Shown here: in pieces, positions 41,387 to 50,992 of the stretch
How positions within the stretch are numbered: position 1 is the stretch's first letter
Layout: each line of letters starts with the position of its first letter
Origin: Candidatus Methanomassiliicoccus intestinalis Issoire-Mx1
GTDB lineage: Archaea; Thermoplasmatota; Thermoplasmata; Methanomassiliicoccales; Methanomassiliicoccaceae
Length of the DNA: 64,000 bases
NCBI RefSeq assembly: GCF_000404225.1
Contig: NC_021353.1
Location: 992,001 to 1,056,000, forward strand
Reading direction: 5' to 3'
Translations under genes and position numbers: made by a program
The notes under the pieces: model-generated
What the model was told of the DNA's origin: nothing
What the model saw: the letters and a program-made list of their open reading frames with translations, nothing else
Databases searched by the model: none

Positions 41387-43096
41387 TTAGTTTTTATCTA
41401 AGATTACTTCAAATTTTTTAAAATCAGCTCCGCAAAGTACGGCATTGATTATCTCTGCTGCACCCATGTACTCAATACGTATCTGTTCAGTACTGTCTCT
41501 TTCACGCAGGGTTACAGTTCCGTCTTCAAGAGTCTGATAATCTACAGTAATGCACCAAGGAGTTCCAACTTCATCCATTCTAGCGTAGCGTTTGCCTATT
41601 GAACCGGTAGAATCATAATACGATTCTATACCGCTGTATCTTATATCCATATCGATCTGCTTAGCAACTTTTTCCAGATCTTCTTTGGGCATAAGCGGAA
41701 ACACTCCGACTTTTATAGGAGCTACAGCAGATGGAAGTTTAAGAACTGTCTGATCTTCCTTGTCTCTCATATAATATGAATGTTCGAGAACGGAATATAT
41801 GATCCTATCCAGACCATGTGAAGGCTCTATCACGTGCGGGGTTACTCTCTCACCAGTTACTGTAACCTTCATACGACCGATATCATAAAATTCAGTTCCT
41901 AATGAGTATGATTCGCCGTCTACAGTTACAGATACAATGCCGTCTTTTATCGAAGATGGATCGGTTTCTTCCATCGCAGCACCTATGGCTTTTGCCTGAT
42001 TTTTGAATTTTGGACCAAGGGCACCGTATTTAGGTTTTATAACATCTTTATCGATTTCTTTGGGAGTTTCAAACCTCTTAAATGCAGTCATATCGGAGCT
42101 GGAAAACTGTGCGTGCCTTGAAAGATCCCAGCAGCCACGGTCTGCGATACCTACAATTTCTGTCCAGCCATATGATAACATTACTTCAGCATCCCAGCAG
42201 TCTGAAGCATAGTGTGCCATTTCATCGTGCTCATGCTGTCTGAATCTCAGTTTTTCCCTATCAATTCCCACGCTGGTCAGAAAAGCCTGGGTGAGCCAGA
42301 CAAAATATGCCAAAACTTCATTGCAGATTATTTTCTGATTTACTGCATCTTCAACCGAGATCTTCAGGTCCCTTCCATCTGCAGCATGCAGTGTCAAGAT
42401 TTCATCTTTAATATCTTCAAATCGCGGCCATGTTTTATCTTCTGGATCTACGAAAAGTTCACATTCCATCATATTGAACTCGCGTAACCTGATTATACCC
42501 TGTCTTGGAGAAATCTCATTCCTATATCCTCTTCCAGTCTGAATGACTCCAAGAGGTAGTTTTTCCCTGTTATATCTGTAAAGATTTGGGAAATTTACGA
42601 AAATTCCCTGTGCAGTTTCAGGCCTCAGATAGCCGGTACGCCCGCTCCCAGGTCCGATTGTTGTTTTAAACATCAGATTAAACTCTTCTACAGATGACAA
42701 GACGCCCTTGCACGTGGGGCATACTACATTATTTTCTTTTATCAGTTTATCCAAGGCAGCTTCATCAAGTGTATCCGGATTTGGATGGAGCCCCTTCACC
42801 AGATGATCTGCACGAAATGCTTCATCACATGCTGTGCATTTAACCATCTTGTCTGCAAATTCATCTACATGACCAGATGCTTTGAACACGATCTCTGGAC
42901 CTACAGTTTCGGAGTCGATTTCAATAAATCCTTCTCCAAGTGTATAGAGTCTGCGCCAGACTTCCATGATATTGTTCTTTAGAGTTGAACCAAGCGGTCC
43001 ATAATCATACATTCCAGCAACTCCACCATATATTTCGTATGATGGAAAAAGAAAACCCCTTCGTTTACACAGGGAAAGAATATCTGAAGAATCCAT
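41387..43096 (-). CDS. glyS: Glycyl-tRNA synthetase
   Basis: 569 residues from ATG at 43096 (GGAG 9 bp upstream; start MDSSDILSLCKRRGFLFPS matches the family). Class II motifs: YEIYGGVAGMYDYGPLG, motif 2 GRGYRNEISPRQGIIRLREF, motif 3 GLDRIIYSVLEH. Zinc site CTACDEAF/CPTCKG. Dimeric archaeal/eukaryal GlyRS type. Charges tRNA-Gly, the same species whose gene hosts the integrated element. Confidence 0.93.
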   Translation of the reverse strand: MDSSDILSLCKRRGFLFPSYEIYGGVAGMYDYGPLGSTLKNNIMEVWRRLYTLGEGFIEIDSETVGPEIVFKASGHVDEFADKMVKCTACDEAFRADHLVKGLHPNPDTLDEAALDKLIKENNVVCPTCKGVLSSVEEFNLMFKTTIGPGSGRTGYLRPETAQGIFVNFPNLYRYNREKLPLGVIQTGRGYRNEISPRQGIIRLREFNMMECELFVDPEDKTWPRFEDIKDEILTLHAADGRDLKISVEDAVNQKIICNEVLAYFVWLTQAFLTSVGIDREKLRFRQHEHDEMAHYASDCWDAEVMLSYGWTEIVGIADRGCWDLSRHAQFSSSDMTAFKRFETPKEIDKDVIKPKYGALGPKFKNQAKAIGAAMEETDPSSIKDGIVSVTVDGESYSLGTEFYDIGRMKVTVTGERVTPHVIEPSHGLDRIIYSVLEHSYYMRDKEDQTVLKLPSAVAPIKVGVFPLMPKEDLEKVAKQIDMDIRYSGIESYYDSTGSIGKRYARMDEVGTPWCITVDYQTLEDGTVTLRERDSTEQIRIEYMGAAEIINAVLCGADFKKFEVILDKN

Positions 43097-43182
43097 ATCA
43101 TCTGACTCCATATATCGGGTGGCACAACAGTAACTGTGTGCCAGCCCGATCATTCTAGAGCAGATACTAAAACATTCCGATA

Positions 43183-44034
43183 TTATTGCACCAATTCAGA
43201 TATGATGTCTGTATCGTACAGCATACCAATAAGGACGTCTTTGGAATCTACCACTGGCAGCTGTCCAAAGTCATTACGCCTCATGATCCTAGCAGATTCT
43301 ACAACTGATGTTTTACTGAATACTGTTGTTGGGTGTGGGATCATTATGTCTCTTACAGGAATAGCCGGCAATTCTACCTTGGATATTTCAAACCACATTT
43401 TCATAACGCCTTTCAGTCCTTCCCAGCTCCATTCATCTTCATCACTGGCGATTCCCATGGCGGTAATTGTGCTGGATCCATTTATCAGGCTCTTATTGAA
43501 TATATCGCGATCAGTCAGAATTCCAGAAAGTCTGCCGTTTTCATCCAATGTTGGAAGAGCATTTACATTACTGGCACGAAAAGTGGCCAATGCTACTCTC
43601 AGAGGAGAGTCTTGAAAGATTGGAACGCATGGAGATATAGCAACATCTTCGACAGAGATGTTTCCACCTCGTTTTTCTACTTCATGAAGAAGATCAGTAG
43701 GTGTCAGAATCCCAACCAAATGCTTATTTTCAACTACTGGCATGTGAGTAACATGTGTTTCCAAGATTCTCTCGGCTGCATATTCTATTGAATCGTCTGG
43801 TGACAGAGTCTCTGGATTTTTCTTCATGATTATTGCAAGCTGATCCTCATCTGGTTTTGTAAAGATGTCATCACGAGTTATCATGCCTACAAGTTCCCCT
43901 CCATCCTTTTTCACAATCGGAATACCTGTGAGGTTGTGGGTGACCATCAGTTTTATGACATCAGTACGAGAGCCTGGCACCTGTGAGACAATTGGATTGT
44001 GCGTCATTACATCTTTAATTTTTGTCATCAGCAT
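43183..44034 (-). CDS. Four-CBS-domain protein
   Basis: 283 residues: four CBS units (MTHNPIVSQVPGSRTDVI, HMPVVENKHLVGILTPTD, ALPTLDENGRLSGILTD, LPVVDSKDVLIGMLYDTD). No effector domain. Overlaps the UspA gene upstream on the same strand (44015-44034), so the two are co-expressed, consistent with nucleotide-level sensing. Confidence 0.85.
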   Translation of the reverse strand: MLMTKIKDVMTHNPIVSQVPGSRTDVIKLMVTHNLTGIPIVKKDGGELVGMITRDDIFTKPDEDQLAIIMKKNPETLSPDDSIEYAAERILETHVTHMPVVENKHLVGILTPTDLLHEVEKRGGNISVEDVAISPCVPIFQDSPLRVALATFRASNVNALPTLDENGRLSGILTDRDIFNKSLINGSSTITAMGIASDEDEWSWEGLKGVMKMWFEISKVELPAIPVRDIMIPHPTTVFSKTSVVESARIMRRNDFGQLPVVDSKDVLIGMLYDTDIISELVQ

Positions 44035-44485
44035 CCTCCTTCTCTTGTGGTGAACGTATGATGAGAACTGGGCATGGAGAGTACCTTACTACGCGCTCTG
44101 CAACACTGCCTAAGAGTAATTTGGAGATTCCGCTGCGACCGAGCGTCCCCATCACAATCAAATCGTTTTCTTTTGCTTCTTCAATGATTTTCTTAGATGG
44201 AGAACCTTCCAGAATCTTTGATGTTACTTTGACTCCAAGTTTTTCTCCTTCAGATTCGATATAACTGACTGCAGCTTTTCCTTCTTTTTCAAGAAGAGAA
44301 AATATGCTTACGATCGTAGAATCCATTGAGAAGTTAACGAATGCTGTCTGATCTACGACATACAATGCCGTCACTTCTGCATTCATCTGTTTAGCTAATG
44401 CCAAACCAGTTGTAATTGCTGGTAGCGTGTTCTCGCTTCCATCCGTAGGTATAAGTATCTTAGTAAATTGACTCATTTCATCCAC
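44015..44485 (-). CDS. Universal stress protein (UspA family)
   Basis: 156 residues. ILIPTDGSENTLPAI at the start, VMGTLGRSGISKLLLGSVAE near 115, and PCPVLIIR: the ATP-binding G-2x-G-9x-G(S/T) pattern is intact. Overlaps the amidohydrolase gene upstream by 8 bp and the CBS gene downstream by 20 bp, giving a three-gene operon. Confidence 0.87.
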   Translation of the reverse strand: MDEMSQFTKILIPTDGSENTLPAITTGLALAKQMNAEVTALYVVDQTAFVNFSMDSTIVSIFSLLEKEGKAAVSYIESEGEKLGVKVTSKILEGSPSKKIIEEAKENDLIVMGTLGRSGISKLLLGSVAERVVRYSPCPVLIIRSPQEKEDADDKN

Positions 44486-45536
44486 CTCTCCAAACTTTAT
44501 TATCTAGGCAAACCAGTAATGGTGAAGTACCGGCATTTCTCAGCACTAAATCTGTAATGGGATCTCCACCTTTATCTTCAATTACCACGAAATTGCACAG
44601 ATCTCTCGGTTTTATCCATATCTTCTGCTTATGATTTATAATTTTTCGCCCATTACAAGTAATCATTCTGACTACTTCATCCAGATCAGAAACTCCCTGC
44701 CTTCTTAAAAGCCTGCCGGCAAATTCTGCTTCACACAGAATGTCAGGCATGCAGATCATAGCATTATCTGTCCCCAAAGCTACAGATACGCCCTGATCCA
44801 GCATTTCCTTTAATGGCGGTTCAGAACCAAAGAACATGTTCGAACGAGGGCAGGCTACGATCGGAACATTTTCATCTGCGCAGGCTTTTAGATCTTCTTT
44901 AGTTGCCTTAGTCATATGAACCAAAAATGATGGTTTTAGGTCCAACACAGCACCGATGTCTTCTCTTATACGTTCTGAACAATGTATACCAAACAACTTT
45001 CCTTTGGACCTGGCGAGCTTTGACAGATTCATCAAATCTTCATATTTCCAATCCGATATGGAAGAAGGTCCTACTCCATCCGATACATCCAGTAGAACTG
45101 ATAGTTCCTCTGCATCGAATGTTACCGGTTTTCCCATAATAACTGGCTGCGCCCATGTCAAATGAGAAAGAATCTTGGCTCCAGAGATGCTCCCTTCCCT
45201 AAAATCTATGAATGAGGTTACGCCGCGTTTAAACATATATTCAGAAACTTTCTCAATTCCACATCTGAGCACACTTTCTGGCGTCTTATTTAACATTTGA
45301 TACTTGAACCCGTTCGGCGGAGCAACGAGATCTTCTAAAGAAAGACTTAGATCCACCGGCACGATATAATCTGCAACATGGGTGTGAGCATTTGTAAATG
45401 CTGGAATGATCAGCCCCTTGACATCTGCATCCTCAGACGGTCCTTCGCACACTTCAGTCACTATTCCATTCTCAAAACATATGTGACCCTCAACGAAACC
45501 ATCTTCTGTGTAGATCCTGCCGGAGGCGCAATTCAT
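44478..45536 (-). CDS. Amidohydrolase (chlorohydrolase/guanine deaminase-like)
   Basis: 352 residues. Metal site TNAHTHVADY (near 50), later GIHCSE (near 197), MTKATKEDL, and GTDNAMI (near 283), with a composite beta domain formed by both ends (GRIYTEDGFVEGHI, and DLVLRNAGTSPLLV). Members deaminate or hydrolyse purine and related rings. Somewhat short. First gene of the operon with UspA and the CBS protein. Confidence 0.75.
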   Translation of the reverse strand: MNCASGRIYTEDGFVEGHICFENGIVTEVCEGPSEDADVKGLIIPAFTNAHTHVADYIVPVDLSLSLEDLVAPPNGFKYQMLNKTPESVLRCGIEKVSEYMFKRGVTSFIDFREGSISGAKILSHLTWAQPVIMGKPVTFDAEELSVLLDVSDGVGPSSISDWKYEDLMNLSKLARSKGKLFGIHCSERIREDIGAVLDLKPSFLVHMTKATKEDLKACADENVPIVACPRSNMFFGSEPPLKEMLDQGVSVALGTDNAMICMPDILCEAEFAGRLLRRQGVSDLDEVVRMITCNGRKIINHKQKIWIKPRDLCNFVVIEDKGGDPITDLVLRNAGTSPLLVCLDNKVWRGG

Positions 45537-45649
45537 ATCATGTCAACTACAAACGATTATTTTATGTTGACTTTACTGCACTCGATTCGGAAGATTATGC
45601 GCAGTCTTTTTATAGAACCATTCTTTTAGACATTAGCGAGGTTACTCAC

Positions 45650-45817
45650 ATGGTAGTAAAGATAAACACTGATGATTGCGTATTGTGTGGAGCTTGTGAA
45701 GATGCATGCCCTCAGTCAGCTATTAAGGTGACTGATACTATTGTAGTAGACACAGATGCCTGTGTAGACTGCGGAACATGCGTTGATGAGTGTCCCAACG
45801 GTGCTATATCTGAATAA
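45650..45817 (+). CDS. 2[4Fe-4S] ferredoxin
   Basis: 55 residues. Two clusters: CVLCGACEDACP and CVDCGTCVDECP. Small soluble electron carrier; ATG after GCGAGGTTACTCAC. A stand-alone gene with about 110 bp on its left shared with the divergent amidohydrolase operon. Confidence 0.93.
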   Translation: MVVKINTDDCVLCGACEDACPQSAIKVTDTIVVDTDACVDCGTCVDECPNGAISE

Positions 45818-45890
45818 ACAAGATACATACGGGGACTGGTCTCCCCGGCTTATTTTCTTATATATTTTTTAGTTACTTACGGTTTTTACG

Positions 45891-46433
45891 ATGCGTGCAT
45901 TCATTTCGTTGAATTTATTGTGCGATGAGTCTATATCTAAGGTTCTTGCGGATTTAAACAGCATAGGTGTTAAAACAGTAAATTCAAATCAGCTTCATAT
46001 AACCTTGAAATTTTTAGGAGACATTGATAAAAAACATGTAGACAATATTAGTAAGGCTGTTGAAGCAACAGCTGATGTATTCCATCGATTTGATATGAAG
46101 ATAAACAAGGTAGGAACATTTCCTAGAAAGGATGGATCGGGCATAGTCTGGATCGGATCTGACGACCAAACAGTAATTGACATATCTAAAAAGCTCGATG
46201 AGTTATTGTATTCAAATGGGATCGATCGTGAAAATAAACCTTTTAAAAATCATGTAACTATTGCAAGACCAAAACATGACATTAAAAATATTAATGAATA
46301 CCTGAACTCAAGGGAATATCATTTTAAAGAACAAACCATTAATTCAATGTTTCTCATGAGCAGCGTTCTGACTCCCGCTGGTCCGATATACACCATAGAG
46401 AAAGAATATCCACTCATTTCAGATAATCTCTGA
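45891..46433 (+). CDS. thpR: RNA 2',3'-cyclic phosphodiesterase (ThpR/LigT)
   Basis: 180 residues. Two HxTx motifs: HITL (near 43) and HVTI (near 121), within FLG...and ARPKHD contexts; start RAFISLNLL is typical. Hydrolyses RNA 2',3'-cyclic phosphates and shows 2'-5' ligase activity in vitro. Follows the ferredoxin gene by about 70 bp. Confidence 0.9.
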   Translation: MRAFISLNLLCDESISKVLADLNSIGVKTVNSNQLHITLKFLGDIDKKHVDNISKAVEATADVFHRFDMKINKVGTFPRKDGSGIVWIGSDDQTVIDISKKLDELLYSNGIDRENKPFKNHVTIARPKHDIKNINEYLNSREYHFKEQTINSMFLMSSVLTPAGPIYTIEKEYPLISDNL

Positions 46434-46450
46434 ATCCAAATAAAATATAC

Positions 46451-47563
46451 TTATTTAGCTCTTCTAGGAATCTTATCAGACAACACACTAAACATTGACT
46501 TACTTTTCACTTCTGGAATGGCATTAACTTTATTTTCACAAATATCGACAATCCATAAAGCATTTCTATCAAATTCAAATGTAATCTCTTCACCAACAAT
46601 GTGCAGTGTTTTTGTGTTTAGTGACATATATATGACACATCCCATGTATTCTACTTCATAGTCCACCTTTGTTCCCATAAATGTGGCAGACCGCACAATT
46701 CCAGTGTAACCAGAAGACGATTCAAAAAAAGATTCGGGCCGAATTGTCAAGTATTTTTTACCGATTTTGGAATCACAAGAAACTGGAATATTTCCAAATA
46801 TACACTCAATTTCTTTCCCATCGAAATATCCCTGTATTAAGTTTTTCCAGCCAAAGAATGCAGCGACACTTTGAGTTTTAGGTTTTGTGTAGAAATCTTC
46901 AGGATTGCCGCATTGAATAACCCGTCCGTCATCAATCATGGCGATTTTGTCTGCGATAGCAACAGCTTCTTGTTGATCATGCGTGACAAATATCATTGTT
47001 TGACCAAGATCCTTGCAGATTTTTCTTACATTCTTTCTCATCTGTATGCGAAGTTCTGCATCTAAAGCGCTGAATGGTTCATCGAGCAACAATACTTTTG
47101 GTTTAGTTATCAACGCTCGTGCAAGGGAAACTCTCTGTTCTTGGCCTCCAGAAAGCTGGTTTACTTTGCGATCGCCATATCCCTCTAAATCCACTAGCTT
47201 AAGCATTTCATTGGTTGCGTTATCCAGATCAACGCCTTTCAGTGTACCTAATACGCGGGGTGCATAATTTACATTTTGTTCAACAGTCATATTTTTGAAA
47301 AGAAGAGATTTTTGAAATACCATTGCAATCGGTCTCTTGTTTGGAGCTACATCATTTACGATTTCACCATCTATAATGATATCTCCCGAATCCTGTTTTT
47401 CTAAACCACTGATTAATTTTAATATCGTTGTTTTTCCACAGCCAGATGGCCCTAAAATAACAACTATTTCACCCTTTTCAACTGTTATATTCGTATCATG
47501 AATGCACGGTTTAGAAGCACCCGGGTATGTTTTCGAAACAGATTTTAATTCAATATAACTCAT
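46451..47563 (-). CDS. ABC importer ATP-binding protein (PotA/FbpC-like)
   Basis: 370 residues. Walker A GPSGCGKTT (near 37), signature LSGGQEQR (near 137), Walker B VLLLDEPFSALD (near 157), H-loop THDQQEAVA. The C-terminal 120 residues are a TOBE-like domain (YLTIRPESFF). Belongs to the spermidine/iron/thiamine/YnjBCD type importer with the two permeases and binding protein encoded upstream. Overlaps the permease gene by ATGA. Confidence 0.87.
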   Translation of the reverse strand: MSYIELKSVSKTYPGASKPCIHDTNITVEKGEIVVILGPSGCGKTTILKLISGLEKQDSGDIIIDGEIVNDVAPNKRPIAMVFQKSLLFKNMTVEQNVNYAPRVLGTLKGVDLDNATNEMLKLVDLEGYGDRKVNQLSGGQEQRVSLARALITKPKVLLLDEPFSALDAELRIQMRKNVRKICKDLGQTMIFVTHDQQEAVAIADKIAMIDDGRVIQCGNPEDFYTKPKTQSVAAFFGWKNLIQGYFDGKEIECIFGNIPVSCDSKIGKKYLTIRPESFFESSSGYTGIVRSATFMGTKVDYEVEYMGCVIYMSLNTKTLHIVGEEITFEFDRNALWIVDICENKVNAIPEVKSKSMFSVLSDKIPRRAK

Positions 47564-48354
47564 AATCCACCACGGCTATACAGTTTATTTGATCCCATGA
47601 GTCTGGAAGATATCCAAAGAACGAAGACTGATGGCATGAAGTAGGCAATTGACAATATTGCGACTATCTGATCTGAAACGAGACCAGAATTGAAAAGCGG
47701 GAATAGATAAGTAACCAATGTTTGAAATCCCCTTGGAGCATAAATCGAAGTAAGCAGATACATGGACCAAGATACGATAAATGTATACATGCAGCCGACT
47801 GCAATTCCAGGTTTGACTGCTGGAATAGTCACATGCAGCAGAGTATTTATTTTATCTACACCCAGTGTTTCAGATTGTGATTCCAAAGATGTATCATAAT
47901 TTCTAAATACAGAACTTAATGAAAGAATCATGTAAGGTAGAGCAAATGTGATCTGCCCGAGAACTAACGCCAGATATGATTGATAGATGTTGAGATCGAT
48001 AAATACACTTCGCATTCCAAATACTACAGCAATGCCAGGAGTGAGAGCTGGGATGATTATAAGAATTTCTAAGATACGTTTTCCACGAAAATTCATAGTG
48101 CCTATGTATTTTGCAGGAAAAAATCCCAGAACTAATGACAAGATAGTTACAATAGCTGCAAGCACAAGTCCATTAGATAATGGTCTAAGCAATGCATCAC
48201 TTGTGAGATATTCAATGGTCACTTCCAAATTCCAATCTGGTAACATATCTGGAAATGTCCATTTTCCTAAAGATTGGAGGACTAGCAGTAATACAGGAAG
48301 AATTACTGCCACGATTATGGCTATGCAGGTAACATTCCTCCATATGTTTTTCAA
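47560..48354 (-). CDS. ABC importer permease 2
   Basis: 264 residues, six transmembrane helices (CIAIIVAVILPVLLLVL, VLAAIVTILSLVLGFF, ILIIIPALTPGIAVVFG). The cytoplasmic EAA-like loop is SLESQSETLGVDKINTLLHV. Overlaps both neighbouring genes by 4 bp, so the subunits are translationally coupled. Confidence 0.86.
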   Translation of the reverse strand: MKNIWRNVTCIAIIVAVILPVLLLVLQSLGKWTFPDMLPDWNLEVTIEYLTSDALLRPLSNGLVLAAIVTILSLVLGFFPAKYIGTMNFRGKRILEILIIIPALTPGIAVVFGMRSVFIDLNIYQSYLALVLGQITFALPYMILSLSSVFRNYDTSLESQSETLGVDKINTLLHVTIPAVKPGIAVGCMYTFIVSWSMYLLTSIYAPRGFQTLVTYLFPLFNSGLVSDQIVAILSIAYFMPSVFVLWISSRLMGSNKLYSRGGL

Positions 48355-49205
48355 ATTGTCACCTCCGCTTTAGAACGATTTATTATGTAAAGGTAAATTA
48401 CCGCAGCGGATATCGTCACAGCGGCGATTATTAAAGATGTAGAGTATGCTACATATATTGCATTAATATCATAATAATTATTATAACTGTTGTATGCCAG
48501 CATAGCTAAAGTTTGAGTCTTCCCCAGAATTGTAGGAACTTCGTATGACCCAAAACAGTATGCAAATACAATCATTGACGTAGAGAATATTGAAGTCTTT
48601 AGTGAAGGTAAAGTTACGTAGAAAAACGTTCTAAACTTCCCCACACCCAAAGATAAGGATTGGTTTTCGCACTCGTTTGACGAACTCATCAATACAGAGA
48701 GCACGGATAATCCAATAAAAGGTATAAATTTCAAGCAGAACGATACTACTGTTCCAAACATACTTGAGTCCTCAACAATTCTTGGAAAATCAAACCAGTT
48801 GTCAATATACCCCAACTGGTAAGCTATTGAGGACACAATTCCAGACTGACTGAATATAAATAGTATCATTGTTGCCATAGTTATATGCGGTATTGAAACG
48901 TTAAATTGATAGCAAAAAAGAACTAATTTTTTCCCGATAAATGTATCTTTCAATGCCATTGCTGTTATGATTGAAAGTATGATGGAGATTATTGTTGTAA
49001 TTAGTGATAATTCAACTGTATATACAAATGCATTTTGAAAAGATTTGCTTGCTATAACATTATAAAATGTTTCTAATCCAACATATCTCCCATAAAAATC
49101 ATGAAGAGACTCATAAAATGTGTTATAAATTGGAATTATGTAGAATAAAAAAATGATGATGATCACAGGAATCAATGCGATGTATGGCATCCATTTTGAT
49201 TTCAT
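48351..49205 (-). CDS. ABC importer permease 1
   Basis: 284 residues, six transmembrane helices (YIALIPVIIIIFLFYIIPIY, ITTIISIILSIITAMAL, MIVFAYCFGSYEVPTIL). EAA-like loop NECENQSLSLGVGKFRTFFYV. First permease after the binding-protein gene, 26 bp downstream of it. Confidence 0.86.
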   Translation of the reverse strand: MKSKWMPYIALIPVIIIIFLFYIIPIYNTFYESLHDFYGRYVGLETFYNVIASKSFQNAFVYTVELSLITTIISIILSIITAMALKDTFIGKKLVLFCYQFNVSIPHITMATMILFIFSQSGIVSSIAYQLGYIDNWFDFPRIVEDSSMFGTVVSFCLKFIPFIGLSVLSVLMSSSNECENQSLSLGVGKFRTFFYVTLPSLKTSIFSTSMIVFAYCFGSYEVPTILGKTQTLAMLAYNSYNNYYDINAIYVAYSTSLIIAAVTISAAVIYLYIINRSKAEVTI

Positions 49206-49231
49206 ATGATCATCATGTCAAAGATTTTTGA

Positions 49232-50854
49232 TCAGTTTCCTATGCGTTCATGCCAAATAGTGTCCATCAAAGAAGCTTTACCTAATGGTTGACCGACAAT
49301 GGTTACTTCATTATGCCTGTCGATTGGAACGTACCTTGTCCAATCTGAGACTCCATCTGCGAAGTATGTTGTCCAGATGTCTGCTGAATCTCCATCGGCA
49401 GTCTTGCTGGTATCGATATTGAATGAGTTGCCAGTCAATAGGTAGAACTCGGCTTGAACTGACGGTTCGAGCATCCAGTTTGCTAAAACCATAGCTGCAG
49501 ATTTATGTGATGAGTTGTCTGGAATCAGCAGATAGTATTGACTGGAACAGCATGAATCAAAAGCATAGGCTGCGATAGAGCAGGCGTATGCATCTGTTCT
49601 CATATCTACAGAGGCCACGGTGGTAAGTCCGATTAATACAGTTCCAGAACCGTAATCTTTTTCACTGTTGCATCCAATCATCTTACCGTTTATTTCAGAA
49701 ACAGTTCCAGTCTTGTTGTATCCAATGGATTTGTTTGTATATTTGTCAAGATCGGCAAGATAATTGTATAAGTACCCAAATTCTGCTGTGAATTCTTCTT
49801 TGGATGAAATTGACGCTAATGCCTTATCAACACGCTCAATGTTGAGATCTTTATCTTCTGCGACAGCCCATCCGGTTTTAGCTGTTTGATTTTCATACTG
49901 CAATTCATACATTATTGCACTAAGAATTAAATTTGTATGGAATGTTGCTGATGAATTGGTAGCATCTGGGTATGTAAACTGTCCCCTGTAGATCTGTGCC
50001 CATTGATACAGGTCTGAGAAATTATCTGGAAGCCCAAAGAATACATGACCCTGAACTGTTCCAAAGTTAGACGTCATGTATTGTCTAACAGATAATATAC
50101 TGTAGACTGTAGAAGATGAACTGGCTGCAGAAATTGTACTCTCGTATTGGTTGTTGTATAATGATCCTGTGTATCCAACCTTTACAAAACCTGTATTGTC
50201 TTCATCTTTAACCATGACTACATTGTAAGGAACTTTTTCATTGTTGTATTGATAGACTGAGTAATCTGGATTGTAGATATACATTGTTTCTCCATTGGAG
50301 AATTCAGCTGCACTTCCAGATTTGTATCCTGAAACAATGGATGAAACCATATCTTCTGCATGGTCTGAGAGATATTTGGAGTTAGGAAGTGCATTTACCC
50401 ATCCTTTACCATCAACAGTCTTATCAAAAATATAATCATATTCAGCGCCACTCACTGTACTGATAACGTTTGCAAACATTGTCGTATCTCCCCAGATGAG
50501 ATCATATTTTCCACCTGTGGTGACGCCGTTTTTAAACTCATTTTTTACAATACCAGTTGCTACCGGACCATACTCGCTCCATGAAACTGATATATCATAT
50601 TTAGATTTCATTTCGTCTTTCATATACGCTAAAAATTGTTTAGTTTGAGTATCTGCCTCATAGAATGCAATTTCAATAGATTGGCCTTTGGCATCATTCA
50701 AAATTGCCTGCCAATCTGAAGTGATCAAATCCTCATCATTCAGCTCATCATTTGATGAACTTTCTTTTGTGAGAACGAATACGCCAGCAATCGCAACGAT
50801 GACAATAAGCAACGCAGCGACAACGGCTACAATCTTTTTTTGTGTCCCGTCCAT
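49232..50854 (-). CDS. ABC importer substrate-binding protein
   Basis: 540 residues, N-terminal membrane anchor (IVAVVAALLIVIVAIAGVFVL) followed by an acidic linker, then an extracytoplasmic binding fold (IEIAFYEADTQTKQFL, YDLIWGDTTMFANV, WMLEPSVQAEFYLLTG). Large for the class and closest in layout to YnjB-type or spermidine/thiamine binding proteins. The substrate cannot be read from sequence. Promoter in the 140 bp AT-rich gap before 50993. Confidence 0.8.
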   Translation of the reverse strand: MDGTQKKIVAVVAALLIVIVAIAGVFVLTKESSSNDELNDEDLITSDWQAILNDAKGQSIEIAFYEADTQTKQFLAYMKDEMKSKYDISVSWSEYGPVATGIVKNEFKNGVTTGGKYDLIWGDTTMFANVISTVSGAEYDYIFDKTVDGKGWVNALPNSKYLSDHAEDMVSSIVSGYKSGSAAEFSNGETMYIYNPDYSVYQYNNEKVPYNVVMVKDEDNTGFVKVGYTGSLYNNQYESTISAASSSSTVYSILSVRQYMTSNFGTVQGHVFFGLPDNFSDLYQWAQIYRGQFTYPDATNSSATFHTNLILSAIMYELQYENQTAKTGWAVAEDKDLNIERVDKALASISSKEEFTAEFGYLYNYLADLDKYTNKSIGYNKTGTVSEINGKMIGCNSEKDYGSGTVLIGLTTVASVDMRTDAYACSIAAYAFDSCCSSQYYLLIPDNSSHKSAAMVLANWMLEPSVQAEFYLLTGNSFNIDTSKTADGDSADIWTTYFADGVSDWTRYVPIDRHNEVTIVGQPLGKASLMDTIWHERIGN

Positions 50855-50992
50855 TTGATTCCTCCCTAAATTATGGATAATAAACTGACTTGTAGTATTT
50901 AACTGTTTAACTTTTTTCTAAAATAATAAAGTTATGTTAATCATATTAAAAAACCATATTAAACAGGACAAGCATATCGTTTGTCGAGATTG